Assembly (NCBI RefSeq): GCF_018687715.1
Contig: NC_056760.1
Coordinates: 41,453,501-41,517,500 of the forward strand
DNA length: 64,000 nucleotides
Origin: Carya illinoinensis
Lineage: Eukaryota; Streptophyta; Magnoliopsida; Fagales; Juglandaceae
Reading direction: 5' to 3'
Numbering within the stretch: the stretch's first letter is position 1; every line of letters begins with the position of its first letter. Of the stretch, positions 46,635-60,200 are shown in pieces. The position numbers were made by a program, and so were the translations under genes. The notes under the pieces are model-generated. The model was not told the DNA's origin and ran no database searches. It saw only the letters and a list, made by a program, of their open reading frames with translations.

Positions 46635-49600
46635 ATGAGAACCCTACCGAGTTCAACCTCCAAGATCATCTTTGACAAGTTGGTTGTTCCACCCAAAGAG
46701 TGTCTTCTTCTTAGGCCCGAAACATGTTCCCTGCTGCGGTCGCAGAAAGTTGTCAATTTTGGGTTATTGCATTTGATATCTGTGCGCCACAAGGCCGCAC
46801 ACCCAGTGGCCACTTCTATCTCCTCGGAAACCCAGGTCTTTTTTGGATAGTTGCTTTTGGTTTTACGAAACAATTTTGTTTTCGTTGTTTCTGAGAAGAA
46901 AAATGTGATTTTTGAAGTGTTGAGTTAGGTTTGCTATAGAGAGAATGGTTAAATCACCGATCCTCCCTCAATGTAAAAGCAGATAGGATTTCTTGGCTAT
47001 AAGATATACAAAAACGTTATGCTTTCTTTTTCCCAGGTTTGCTCTCCATCTCCCTCTGGTATCAATGAACAGAAGATCAGGCTTTTTGTTAAAATCTGTA
47101 TGTATGTTTGTATATGGCCCGCCATAAAATCCTTTCGATCCTTTGCTTTCTCTTATGGTTGCTGGGTTCATAAGATCTTGTGCTCTTTCTACGTTTTAAG
47201 GAATCTTATGAACGCTTTTATAACTCGGAGCTTCTTTTTAGTGTTTTACTTGGCAGCAGGGACTAGTTCTTTTATTTGACTCATCTAGCCAGGTAGTCTT
47301 TGGCATGGTAAATTGGTGGAAACCTATCAAAATCTTTTTAACAGTGTAGATTGAATGCCATATTGACAAATTTTACTCCTTAGGAAGGAATAAAAATCAT
47401 CGCAAAATAGAGAGATTGATAATTTGTTTCTTCTTCTTTTTGTGTGTCCGTGTGTGTTTGTTAGTTTGTTTGTTTGTTTGTTGGTGCTTGTTGATGAAGT
47501 AACCGACAAACAAGATACTGTACTCGCATGGTTAATACTTTTCTTTAGCATATTCTGTTCTTGTTTGCCCTTTTTCCTCAATCCAAAAAGCTCTTCAGTT
47601 AGAAATCGATGAGGAAGACTCAGAAATGGATTCCTTTGGTGGACATTTAAGATTCTCCATTTGCTTTGATCTCTCCAATACTTGAATGGGGGGCTCAATG
47701 GTTTCCATCAGAATAAATATTTTGGGAATTACAAAAAAAAATAAAAAATCAATCTGACTTTTGTATCACATTCTCCCTGTGCAGGCAGACTTGGAAAATG
47801 CAGAAACTCAGTGTCAAGAAACTTGTAAGTTGTAACCAGTCTGTAGAATTTTCCTACGATCAAGAATCATGCTACTTCCTATTGCTCTTTAGCATTTTGC
47901 CACTATGTTTAGACTCTCAATGCCACCTCTGCTGTGCCAGATCAATCAAAGACTGTTCATGTAAGATTTCAGTTACAAAAACGGTGTATATATGGTGAGC
48001 AATTTCTGTTAGTAGGTGATGATCCTATGTTCGGCCTATGGGACCCTGCAAGAGCGATTCCATTGAATTGGTCAGATGGTCATACGTGGACTGTTGAGCT
48101 GGTGAGTAGAAAAAAAATTAGTGAAAGACTAGAAATATTTTAATTAAAGACAAATTGATGAAGTACTTTGTCATTGTTTTCAACTAGGATATACCTGCTG
48201 GAAAAGCAGTCAAGTTCAAGTTCATACTAGAAGAAATTACTGGGAAAATCGTGTGGCAACCTGGTCCAGATCGAATTTTTCAGACATGGGAAACTGAGAA
48301 TACGGTCACCGTTTGTGAGGATTGGGACAATGCTGAGTTTCAGAAGATAATAGAGGAAGGGCAATTAGCTGACCCAAATGAACACACTATGGTTGACTCG
48401 CAAATGATGATTGTTTCTGAGAACTTCAGTCATCCAAAAGAGGAAGTGGCATCTCATACGAACCAGGGATCTGCCATTGCATACAGCGATACAACTCCAG
48501 CTCAAAAACCAATTACAGAACCACACAAGGAAAAACTCATTGCCGATAACATTACTCCTCTGCAAGAGAAGCCCAAAGTTATTGTTGCAGATAATATATG
48601 CTACTCAGATGAGAACTCCAAAGTGAATGCTAGTAGTAAATTGTTCGGTGCAATAGTTAGTGACCCAAAAGAGGAATCTACAGCAATCCCGAACGAGGTT
48701 GCAATAATAGCGGAGGAGCTTCTTGAAAATAATGGCGGAGTTTTGACAGTCGAAAACCCGGGAAGCACACACATTGAAGGAAACCTGATTAGTCATGGAG
48801 GCCCTGTTCTGGATCCTGTTTTGACTCCATTGTCAAAAACGCCAACTGAAAAAGCAAGCGAAGATGAAACTGAGAAAACAATTGCATTTGATGCCTCTGT
48901 TGGAGCCTATGAAGCTAAGGATGATATTGTGCCAGAGGTAACTGCTTGAAGAGTGTAGTCTTCTTTTCTCTTCTCTTCTTCTACATCTCTACCTAAGCCA
49001 AAAATAATACTCCCTTCCCATAAATCGCAACATATTCAGGATTAGGAGATACACGTTGCTGAAGTTGTATGTTCTTAAGATGATAAATGGCAAGGCATCC
49101 CTTTTTGTTGTGTCAATATTGAACAATTGCATCTGATTCTTTGTACGAATCAAACTGGTAGGGTCAATTAACAAATTAAGTATTTACTGTATGCAACTAG
49201 AGCTTTTAAGCTAGTCAAAGGACCAAGTTTTCACATTTTCAGATGAAATAGTACTATAATCTGAAATAAAAAATTTACTACCTAGAATATTTGTACAGTG
49301 TTCTTCATGCATTCTATCAGATTCAAAAGTTTTGTTTTACAAAGTGCACTCTACTTCAGTTACATGAAAATTGAAATGGGAATTAACCACTCAGCAATCC
49401 GGTGCATGCTGCCTTATGTTAGTGATTAGATGTGAGACCGTTTTCCACTTTACTGCATTTTAATTTAAAATGTGCAACTCTCCCAAGAAGGAAATTAATA
49501 AGCTGTTCTATTGTGGATGCTATTCTTTGTCATCTTGTCTTTGTTCTTCTTCTAAGTACTGAAACCTAACCAAATTCAGTTAGTGGAGAAGCAAGAACCA

Positions 49601-49807
49601 GATGCTGAATCACCTCAACGAGCACATTCCAAAATTTTCAATGAAGAGGAAGAAAAGCTTGAGACAGAATTTGAACAAAAGCTTCATTTACCAAAAAGAG
49701 AAGAGCCGTCTTACTCAGAGCAAATCGACAATGTTGTATTGCAAAATGACATCCAATGGGGTCGCAAAACACTGCAGAAGTTTCTAACTAATTTAGGATT
49801 ACTTTAG
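46635..49807 (+). CDS. CBM20 starch-binding-domain protein, probable plastid protein (5 exons, about 459 aa)
   Basis: Exons: 46635-46835, 47785-47824, 47941-48101, 48188-48937, 49580-49807; phases agree. The N-terminus ([16 protein letters not shown]...) is Arg/Ser-rich and fits a chloroplast transit peptide. Residues about 82-180 form a CBM20: [73 protein letters not shown], the usual order with conserved Trp residues that stack on glucan. The rest (exons 4-5) is acidic and low in predicted structure, ending [16 protein letters not shown]. No catalytic domain is present, so it probably binds starch or another glucan as a scaffold or regulator; the precise role is unknown to me. An alternative splice of intron 2 (exon 2 from 47789 and exon 3 from 47913) is also in frame and would insert [10 protein letters not shown]. 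Confidence 0.88.
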
Positions 49808-52800
49808 GATCAACTTAAAAGAACTTGGATGAAATCCTTCTTAAAGTAACTCAAGCTTATGACTGTGCTGCTTCGGCTAGAAGATGGAGGCATTATTAGT
49901 TGTTGTATGTACATATGAACTTTGTTTCCTCAGCATGGTATTGGTTGTAGGCTATTGTAAGAGTGTGCTGATTTGGTATTTCTTCTACGGTTAGGATGGT
50001 CTTATTCATACAGCTATATCTTTTCAGTTTTGCAAATTGAATTGATTATAACTATTTCTTAGGAACCCAAAACTAGTTCTGAATGTCAACATATGTATCT
50101 ATGAATATCTGTATGGTTCTATGGATGTGATATCTATTAAATATACAGTTTTGGAAGCACGAAGCTTTGCTTCTGTTTATACACCATCTTTTTCTCGACG
50201 ATATTTGATAACAGTCAAAACTTTCCATAGTCTTGTAATTTCCTAATGCATGCTTTTTGATTTTGACAAATGATATTTGCAATCGTGATTATGTAAGCGT
50301 CGTATAGTCTTTTAAAAAAAATGAATTAATACGAAATTCACATGAAAAAAATTAATTTTTTAATCTTAGATTTTATTTTTTTTTTAAAAATGATTATGCG
50401 GTGTTTGTATATTTCATGATTGTGTGTAATATTACTTTTTTATTTTTTAAACTTTAACGAGTTTTGGTTTTATACAACTTATGCTACAATACTTGCAAGT
50501 TACATTGTTACTGTTGATAGATAAGAGTTGTTTTGGAACACTTTGTAAAAGGATTTTTTTTTTTTTTTTTTTTCATGAAAATGTTATAAGGTTTCTCTAA
50601 CATATCAAGTTGTAAAATGGACAGCAACACCGGAGACAAGTAGAGGCATAAAGAGAATTGAGATTTCGGTTCTTGTGTTGTAAAATGTGAGAAGAAAACT
50701 TCAGTGTCTGTTTTCAGGACATTTGATTTTTAGAATGAATATTTATTACATATTTTTTTATTTTTAAATAATAATAAATATGTCACATTATATATAACTG
50801 AATGTCACATTATATATTACCGTATGTAAATAAGAGGGTGACCTAATGTATACCATTATTTAAAAAAAAAACGAGCTGTGCACGCGCTCCCAGAGAATCG
50901 ACATTTAACCTGGAGACCACGTTACCTTAAAATAAAATTATTTGTTTTGTTTTGTCAGTAACGAGAAAAAATTATATGGACATTTTGGAACATCGTAATT
51001 AATGTCAAACGGACCTTGTACGTACGTACGCATCTGCATGCTCACTCACTTTCTGTGGCATCTCGAGGTAAGGTCGGTCAGCATGAAATTCGAGGTGTGA
51101 CCTTTACCCCCAAAAGACGAAACGAACATTAATTAGTTCCCATTGGGAAACCAAATTTAGGGGCCACTAGCTCCTAATTAATTGCATCGGTCGGTCAAGC
51201 ATTAAGGCAAAGAGCTATCGCATACCTTCTTGCTCAACATACCAAATGAAATGTGGATACTAATCAATGTGACACTCTTATCCAGATTTTATATCTTCTA
51301 TGGTGTTGCTAGACTCTTATTTGTTGTAAATGATTTTGATGTTTACTCTGTCTGTGGGATGACCTTCTAGTGGGTTGATTAATGTATGAAGTTCATTTTA
51401 TCAAAAATTAAAAAAACATCCTTAGATTATAACTCATGAGAATTCATTCCATATATCAAAATTTTTTATTAATTAATCAGAGTAACAGATTAAATACGAA
51501 GTAAAATAACAATATCAACCTTATGTATAATTAAAAAAAATTAATAATAAACCCTACATTCAATATGAAGTTTTTCCATAAGAATTATTGGTTTGCCATT
51601 ATATTACATTCATTATAAGTCGGGGTGACGTTATCATTCTATCCTTAATTTCAGTATAATTCAAGAGCCAATTCACAACCAAAAAAACTTAGATTTAGAA
51701 GTGAAATGTCACTAATAATTGTTTTTTGAGTATAATTGAGATCGAGGGGTAGTTTATGAGAAATTTTTGTAATTTCAAACTTCGTTTAATTACACAATTC
51801 AAATGAAATTACATAATTAAGATGAAATAAGATAAAATATTTTGTTAAAAACTGAATAAAATTTATTATAATATATAATTTTTTAATATTAATTTTATTT
51901 TAAAATATTAAAAAAAATTAAAATTTTTACTATATTTTAAGAAAAATTTTTCAAAAATTATAATAATTATATAGTATGAAATAGTTAGATTTTGTATAAG
52001 CCAAACCCATCCTTTCACTTAAAACAAGAGAATATTTTTTTTTCTTGGAATTAATGAAAAACCAGCTTTATTCCAATTTGGCTGTTGCTCAACTCACGTC
52101 ATATATTCTAATTTGGTCCATAAAACTTAATTTGTAGGGGAAAAGATTTAACTTCCTGCCAAGACAAAAAAAAAATCATCGAGTCTTTGCTTTCACCAAA
52201 ATCAGAACATCAGCCAAACCTTTGCACCCAGCTTGAACGTTATCTCCATTCACGGCTATAGGAAATATTAAACATCCACCTATATTTCCTTGAGAAAATA
52301 TTGTAGCAACTGTTTAGTTCAGAAACTCTATGCTATTCTCGCCACCCATCCGGCTATTTGGCTGTTCTGCCAGCTATCTTGTATTTGGTGTTCATTTACA
52401 TTCTCTTTAATACTTCTTTTTAATAAGAAAGTATTTGCATTAAACTCAAAAAATAGGAATCCAGTAATAACCAATTTATTGAAATTGGGTTGATTCAAGA
52501 CAAATTTAAATTGAATATTTAAGGGTTAGTTTAAAAAATAAATAAATAAATACAATGCAATTGGAGCATTTAAACCATGTGTACATGAGTTCAACTTTTG
52601 AATTCATTAATTAATTTCAATGAGAATATAATTATAATCTGACCTGAAACTTGCTCGTTTCTTTTTTGCCTTCGAATAACACCTTATTTACAAAGAAGAT
52701 AATACTTTAGCTACCGTGTATAGTCACACATATAAATCAAAATACCCCTAATTGTTTCTCTTCAACTAAATAAAGTAAAGAATTTTAAGTTTACTATCAT

Positions 52801-54271
52801 TATTACCAACGCAAGGATTAAAAAGTTTGTTTTGCTCTTAAGAAACACCGATATGAAATGACTAGAGTTGATTTGAATGATTCATTAATCGGCTGAAATG
52901 ACCAATTGAACTGATTCTGTGATTGAATGAAAAATATATACACTAGCTTCGATTTGGTAAATTTCTAATTAATTTAAGTTAAATCAACTGAATGATCTTA
53001 ACCGAATCATTTTTTGGAACCTTGATTCGCATGTCACCAAGAAGAAAAAAAGAAGTTCAATGCCAGACATATCTCTGGGGGTAAGGATCCCTAATATTCA
53101 ATGGAGTGGTGGGAACCACGAAGAGTCCCTTCTCACTCACTTTCCAACATTACAGACCCCTACAATTCTAGAGCTTATATTGATCTTCCTACACGTTATA
53201 GGATATCCTAGCCTCAAGGCTAAATATCCTTTATGATTCATGCCCGAACTTGGACTAGTCCGAGAAAGAATAGCCACATAAAGTAACTGTTACAATATAT
53301 ATGTGTGTGTGTATACATATTTTTATAGGCAAGCTCTTATAATATTTATTGAACATTTGATATTATTTGTAATACTCAATCGAGCAACAATAAATCATAA
53401 CTTAAAAATCTTAAATCTTCATATGTTTGTGATGCTTTCACATTTTTTTAAAAATTTTAATGTATCACATTGAAGACAAATGTATTATAATTTGTGTATA
53501 TCATCAATAAAAATATAGAAAATTTTTATATAAGAAGCAACCTTCTAAAGTCTGGTATCAGGTAGTGTTTCAGTTAAATAGCATCCAAATACAAAATTAA
53601 AATGATAAATTTATATGGCTTAAAAATTTTCTCTTATTTAATTTATTTTTCCTGTTCATATCAGTTAAAAAGCATGTGTGTAACCAAGGACATACTTGAA
53701 CAAATCTATTACTGATACATACTGGAAAAAATATTACAAGAAACCATGAAATCTTCATGGAAAAAAACAAGGTAACAGAGTGATATAATCAAACATTATG
53801 AGTGTATCGCATAATTCAACCTATATTCAAATTTTGTATCATCAGATTTGTTATTTTTATGATAAAGATGTGTTGTATCCTATGATAGATTCCCATTTAA
53901 GATAACGCTTCAATTATATATTGTAAAACTTGCAATTCTAATACTCCAAAGAAAGGAAATCCAGACAGATCAGCCGTCAACGGAACACTGGGGCAACAAA
54001 ATAATTTCAATTGCGATGTTACTTGGGAAGCCTATATAAAAATAATTCTCCATTGATTTAATATCCACTAAATAAACATGAGAATGTAGGGCATCACACG
54101 AAAAAAGAAAATGGAGCCCACCTTTGCAAGCACATTTAATTTCAAGAATTTTTCGCCTCAGCATCAGCTAACGCATGGGCAAAAGAGATGCTGAACTATA
54201 TAAAATGCATAACATACCTTTGGAGAGCTCAATAACCTTCTGTCCAAAATATGCCCGAGTCTTATGATTTC
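49808..54271. other. Gene-poor interval between the CBM20 and CPL2 genes
   Basis: The first 200-300 bp should be the 3' UTR of the CBM20 gene. 50281-50435 is family B MITE copy 4 (GAAATTCACATGAAAAAAAT; ATGATTGTGTGTAATATTAC). A T22 run lies at 50551-50572. About 51775-52015 resembles the interior of the Harbinger-like MITE. 53480-53700 has AT-rich blocks faintly like antisense Copia, too weak to call. No gene recognised. Confidence 0.45.
50281..50435. mobile_element. AT-rich MITE, family B copy 4
   Basis: The order of blocks (GTATAGTCTTTTAAAAAAAA, GAAATTCACATG, TTAATTTTTTAATCTTAGAT, TTTTAAAAATGATTATGCGG, GTGTTTGTATATTTCATGAT) matches the copy at 30820-30981. Confidence 0.5.
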
Positions 54272-57200
54272 TCATGATATGGGATGCCCATTCTTCTGTT
54301 GTCGAAAGGAGGGTAGGCTCTGTGGACCATGAAATACCTCGTCCTTTGATCGTTTACTAGAAATAGAAGTTGGCAACCTGGAGGATGGAATAACCAAAAT
54401 AAGAAACCGATAGCAGCCATATTGGCACTTGAATTAAAGGCATTGTTTAAAACATGCGCTTAAGTTATAACACTCTAGATTCATTATAGCCTCCCTGTTG
54501 AACCCAATACAAACGTGCATCTACATTCAAGCACAGAGTGAAACGAAATAGAATGAATAGATAAACGATGAAAAATTCATGAAAACGAAATTAGTACAAA
54601 GGAAGAATGCAAGTAATGCAATAGCACCTTGGACAAGAATAAGCAGCACTACCAAAAAGAAATAACTCTGGCGAAAGGTTTGCGGGGCGAGATGGACATG
54701 ACTGTTTAACACTTCAAAGAAACCTACCAACTTTCAAACACCCCTCCATTTTTTTCTTTTACAGGAAGCCTAGAAATTAGAATATATCAACACTTTTACA
54801 TGATGCACCCCACATTTTGTGCCTTACTGACATCCAGCAAACAAACAATAAAATGTATGCAGGAAAACCATGCTCTATGAAAGTCAAATGGTGGGGCACG
54901 AGAGACATTTTACAAATAAGAACCCCAAAAATACAACATTAATAGTAAAGTAAAATAATACTATATTTATAACATCCATAACCAAGCTCCAGACCCTCAA
55001 ACACCCATCTATTCTGCCCCCTCCTTCCTCTCCAGAGAGCCCATTAATAAGCACAGAGCAATATTCCACGTAACTGTTGTTTTTTGAGTTAAGACAGAGA
55101 TCCATCCAAGCAAATCAATCAACATCATTTACAGAAAAATCCATAAAATAATTGCTTGAAATTCAGTCAAAAAAATCATAGGTGATACCATGAATCAGCA
55201 GGAAACTATCCCTTCCTGGATACTCCAACCCTGGAACACTCAGTAAAAAATGCGCCCTCCCTCCCACACCCTCCTCTTTATTCAGGCATAACTTAATATT
55301 GAAATAAAACAAATAAACCGTTTGTCTTATGATACCTTGGGGAATTGGCACGCTTTTGCACTTGCTGATTTAATACATTAGAAGGACACCCAGGTTCACT
55401 TTCACTGGCCTGAAAAGCGTTGCCATCAAGTACAGAGGATTAAAGCAGGTCTTCCATGACAAAAACTCTTAACACTAACTGCACCATACATCAATGGTTT
55501 TCATTCTTCCATAAAATAAGTCTGTTTAATGTTTGAGGACCATCACTTGGTCTATTAAAAATTGGCTGATCAGACAAGAGGACACCACACTTAGTGTCCA
55601 CCTGGACACAAAACAAGTTTCAGAAAGAAGATGATAAATTTGATTAACAGAATAATACAACATGTAAACAATAAAATAATTATTCATAATAATATATGAA
55701 ATTGAATGATAAAAGTATCACTTTTCGAGTATTGTATCATTTGATGGTGCCATGTGAATCACTGCAGGCATAATTCTAATTGTTTTGTGAAGTAGGTTCC
55801 ATTCATTTTTATTATCAACTACATTTTCTTCCAAATTAATTTCAGATTCATGGTTTTCTACATTTCTAAAATTTCTGGAATCTGTAAGCCTATGACCAAG
55901 CCAAGTCGTGACCCCACCGTCCAAGTCCATAAATCGCAGACCAGTATTTGCATGCAAAACTCAGTTGGATGTCTTTTTCAATTACAGAAATTAAAAGATT
56001 ATCATGAATTCATGCAAATACCAAGTAAACATGATGAATGTTCAATGAAATCTTAAGATATAAATATAAAATAGCTGAATTGACTACAAGGGAGTACTTG
56101 GATAATGGGTAGAGACTGGGGACTGATCACCAAGCCCTTACCTCTTTATTTAGATATATTGGAGCCTGGGTAAGGCAGCAATAGCAGACATTAAGCCAGC
56201 TCACTTCCCTTTCAGTGATTTTAGCTCTCACATCTGGGTGCAATGCAAAATCCAAAAAAGGAGCGGTTTCTCTCCATGTAACCAATACCCCTCATCTGGA
56301 AAATTCTTGCCTACATACCCTTTATCCAAGCATCACCTATGTAATCAAATCAAATATGGAAGGGCATCATCAGAAATTCCCACCTCAGAAGTGCTTTCTC
56401 TGGGCAACCCATCTTCTCTTAGGGGTTCATCTGCTCCAGGACTGAAGATATCCCATAGAAATCCATTTTCATTCCCAAGAGAAAGCTTGTCAAAATCTGT
56501 GTCCATGGCCCCAGTATGAGGTGCAATGTATGCTACATATTTTTCTGCAATTCATGGGGAAAAAATAATAATTCAGAAGCATAGCATTTATGATGCCATT
56601 ATCCAATAGCCAGAATCAAATGGCAATAAGTGCTGAGAAGGATGTCACTACTCAATAATCAAAATCAAATGCAAAAAAAAATGACATTAACTTCCTTGTA
56701 CACCAGAATACTGAAAGATTACAAGTTTATTCTACTTCTCTATCAAACAACAAAAAGGAGGCATGCCATATCCCAAAAACACCAACAGTAGGAGACAAAC
56801 AAACGTAGCCTTACTTCTAAAAGAACCAGTTACCCCTCACCTCTCACCCAACACCCAATAAAAAGATTCAACATAGATTCACTCACCAATCAAGATCCTC
56901 TTCTTTATCTCGCCAATACATTCACACTCCTTATTCCTTAACTAAAGTATACAAATTTCTACTCATCAAAAAAGAAAGACAGAAATTATGAAACTAAATT
57001 ATACTTTTTTTGTTAAATGAATGTTTATTGATATCATATCAGTAGGCCTAATCTCCACAATTTCTAAGGACACATTTCAGTAAAAGAAATAATTGTTAAG
57101 AAAGTATATCTAGTATAAAGTCAAAGGCAGCTTAAACCAGATAACTGCTGCAGAGAATGAAAAAACAGATGATTTTACCTGCTAAGCTGTGAAGGGCATT

Positions 57201-60200
57201 TTCAGCAGCTTGTTGTTGAGCATCTTTCCTTGTCTTGCCCATTCCAACCCCAATCTTCTCGCCAGTGAACAAAACCTGCACCGTTGGATAAACAACATGA
57301 GTTTTTTCAAGTCCAAATACTAGACATAATGTTTCCTTGGACCTACATAAGTTTTAGAAAAATTAAAAATTAGAAATTATTTAAAATAAAAAAGGAGGGA
57401 GGGAGGGCACAGATTTTTGCAGCTAACCACCTAGTTGGGACTAAAAGCTAGATGGGTTGAGTTGCATATTTGTGAATGCAAAAACAAGAAATAGAATCTG
57501 TTACCATTGCCTACATTTCAATTTGTCACCTTATAATACACATCAATGAAATAACATATATGTATATATACACTTTTTAGTACAGAATCAAAATAAGTTT
57601 CAGCAAGGAAACATGGTTTCACTGACCTCAACAGAAAATTGCAAATCCTTACTGGTGCTGACAACAGACCTGAACTCGACCTGCATGGTAGGATAGAATG
57701 TGGTGAATAGCACGGAAAAGGAGAAGGAAAAAGGGAGCAATGTATCCCTGGTAAAGCCAGAATGCATTTGTACCTTGGAGTTGCATCTTCGTCCAATCTC
57801 TTGCAGTACTCCAATAGATAAAGGAGAAGGTAGCATGTTTGATTTTCCAACTTCAGTTTGAATATCTCTGCTAGTAGACACCTGATTTTGAGATCCAGCA
57901 ACGTCTGCAAGAAACCTCAATCAGCAAATCGACAATACAAACATGTGTTGACCATTGTAAACAGGGCATCATCCATAATGTTTTATTCAAGCTTGTCATT
58001 TACAGAAAAGGCTATAAAGATTGTAAGGGCTCATTTGGGAAGTGAGATGTGATGAGGACTCTGTGAATAGTAGTGAAATAGTTTGAGTTAAGATGTTTTA
58101 TTAGGTTTTGGGAAATGAGAGAAAAAGTTGAATAAAAATATTATAAAGTTAAAATATTGTTAGAATATAATTTTTTAATATTAGTTTTGTTTTGAAATTT
58201 GAAAAGTAGTTTTGTTTTGTGTTTTTATTTTAAGTTTGGGAAAGTTATAATGATTAGATGAAAAAGTTAAATATTTGAAATTGAAAAGTATTTGTGTTTT
58301 GAGTGATGTTTGGGAAGGAAATTATGAGAAGTTTTGAGATGAGATGATATGAGATCATCTCACTTCCCAAACAAGCCCTAAAAGATCAGATTGACCCTCC
58401 CGCCCCTCTGATGTCAATGCAGGACAAAATCAAATGCAAAAACATTAAAAAGCCAATAGGTTAAATTTCTAAAATATTTAGATAATGCAGCACAGAAGCA
58501 TAAAGTGAAGTTTAAGCATTAAAAACGATGAAATAACATACAAAAGCAAAATATGGAAACTGAGAAACCATCCATGAAATAATTCATTAGTAGCAAACTG
58601 GCATGTTAAAAAAGTCCCCAAAGATCTTTTGGCATGCTGGAGAGGTATTACGGGGACACCACAGATTGCAGCTGTTTGGAAAATGGCCCCTATTTGTATT
58701 CTTTGGTGTATTTGGAGTGAACGTAATGAGAGACTCTTTGAGGATCATGAACGTTCCTTGGAAGAGTTTAGGAGTTTTTTTTGGAAGACTCTATTTATGT
58801 GGGCTATTGGGTTGGATTTAAATGGGCTTAGTTTTCATGATTTTCTTGTAACTGTTACTAGTCCTTAAAAAGGTGTATGCTTTTGTATACCTCTAGTGTA
58901 CTTGGGCTAAGCCTATCCCTTTATCAATGAAATATCATATTACTTATCAAAAAAAAAAAAGTCCCCAAAAAGGGAACAGATGGATGGTACATTGAAAAGT
59001 TTTTATGGTCAAAAGGAAAGATATCAATGGGTAGTAGCTAAAAAGTAAATTAATGCATGATAAGGTAATATCTTTGGAAGTTTTCATACATCGAGAACCA
59101 AACGTTAACCTTGCTTGATGGACAATGTGAACACATGATTTTGCTAGTTCCCATACCTGATAGCAGACTTGCAGATGGAAGATTTTGTTTTAGCATATCA
59201 TAACTAGCACATGCCTACATATAAGCAAGACAAAAGACGCTTTAGAGTGCCCTCTACAGTAAGAAAGATTGTCAAACTAGATATTAATTCTCATATAAGC
59301 TTGAGGGATATCCAGAACAAACCTCTTCAACCTTCACTTGGGATGTTTGTGAAGGTGTAGGCGTAGGCGTAGGCATAGATCCTGGTGTGCTAGGTGAAAA
59401 TGGCTTTTTATCAGGTTTCAGCACATCAGCTTCAGGAACAAATCCTGAAGGTCGACTATTTAAATGCCCTCGATTAATATCATCTTCCACCAACCAGCCT
59501 CCCTGTGGCTGCATCAATGATCCTGATTGTGTAGGCAATCTTGACAAAAGGGGGGGTTCACCTGAGCTTTGAATCCTCGAATCTAGACCATGCTTCATAG
59601 TGAGGAGTCCTCTCTTCATATCATAATCACGATCAGAGGAGATGCAATCTCGTCTAAGTGGAGCTCCAAGCAAACCAGGTTCTTCAAGATAATTGAAGGC
59701 ATAACATGAGATGACAAGAAGAAAATATTGTCAGTACTGTATATCAAACTTGAAAAAACATAAATTTATTTATTTTTTATAAATAAGGCCTAGCCCAAGT
59801 ACACAGGGAGTATACAAGTGGAAACACCTAGATACAAGCTAAAGACTAGGAGCTAGGAAATGCTAAAAGAAAATCATTTAGATTTTATTAAGGCAAGTAC
59901 ATAAATTTATTAGGATAAAGGAAGCAAATACTCTGAGAAGGCAACAGTGTTCTTGAAGATGCAGGGCCAATGGCATTCGGCAAGATTGCAACAGGTGGCT
60001 TAGAGGCCTCATGTCTTAACTCAGAACTATTTGTCAATGAATGAGTAGCTGAATCATTAGCACACTTCTCGTCCTGGAAAAAAACATAAGGGAATGGAAA
60101 ATGAAACTAAGTTATCAAACTTCCATTATGCTAGGGTACATAGAGAGCAGCAACAGAAAAGACAGTTTCATAAGAATAGCAACAGCCAATCAAAAACTAT

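Noticed and set aside
55718..55957. Minus-strand frame [20 protein letters not shown]... between CPL2 exons
   Set aside because: It lies in an intron of the CPL2-type gene, does not resemble any part of CPL1/CPL2 and would break the phase of neighbouring exons.
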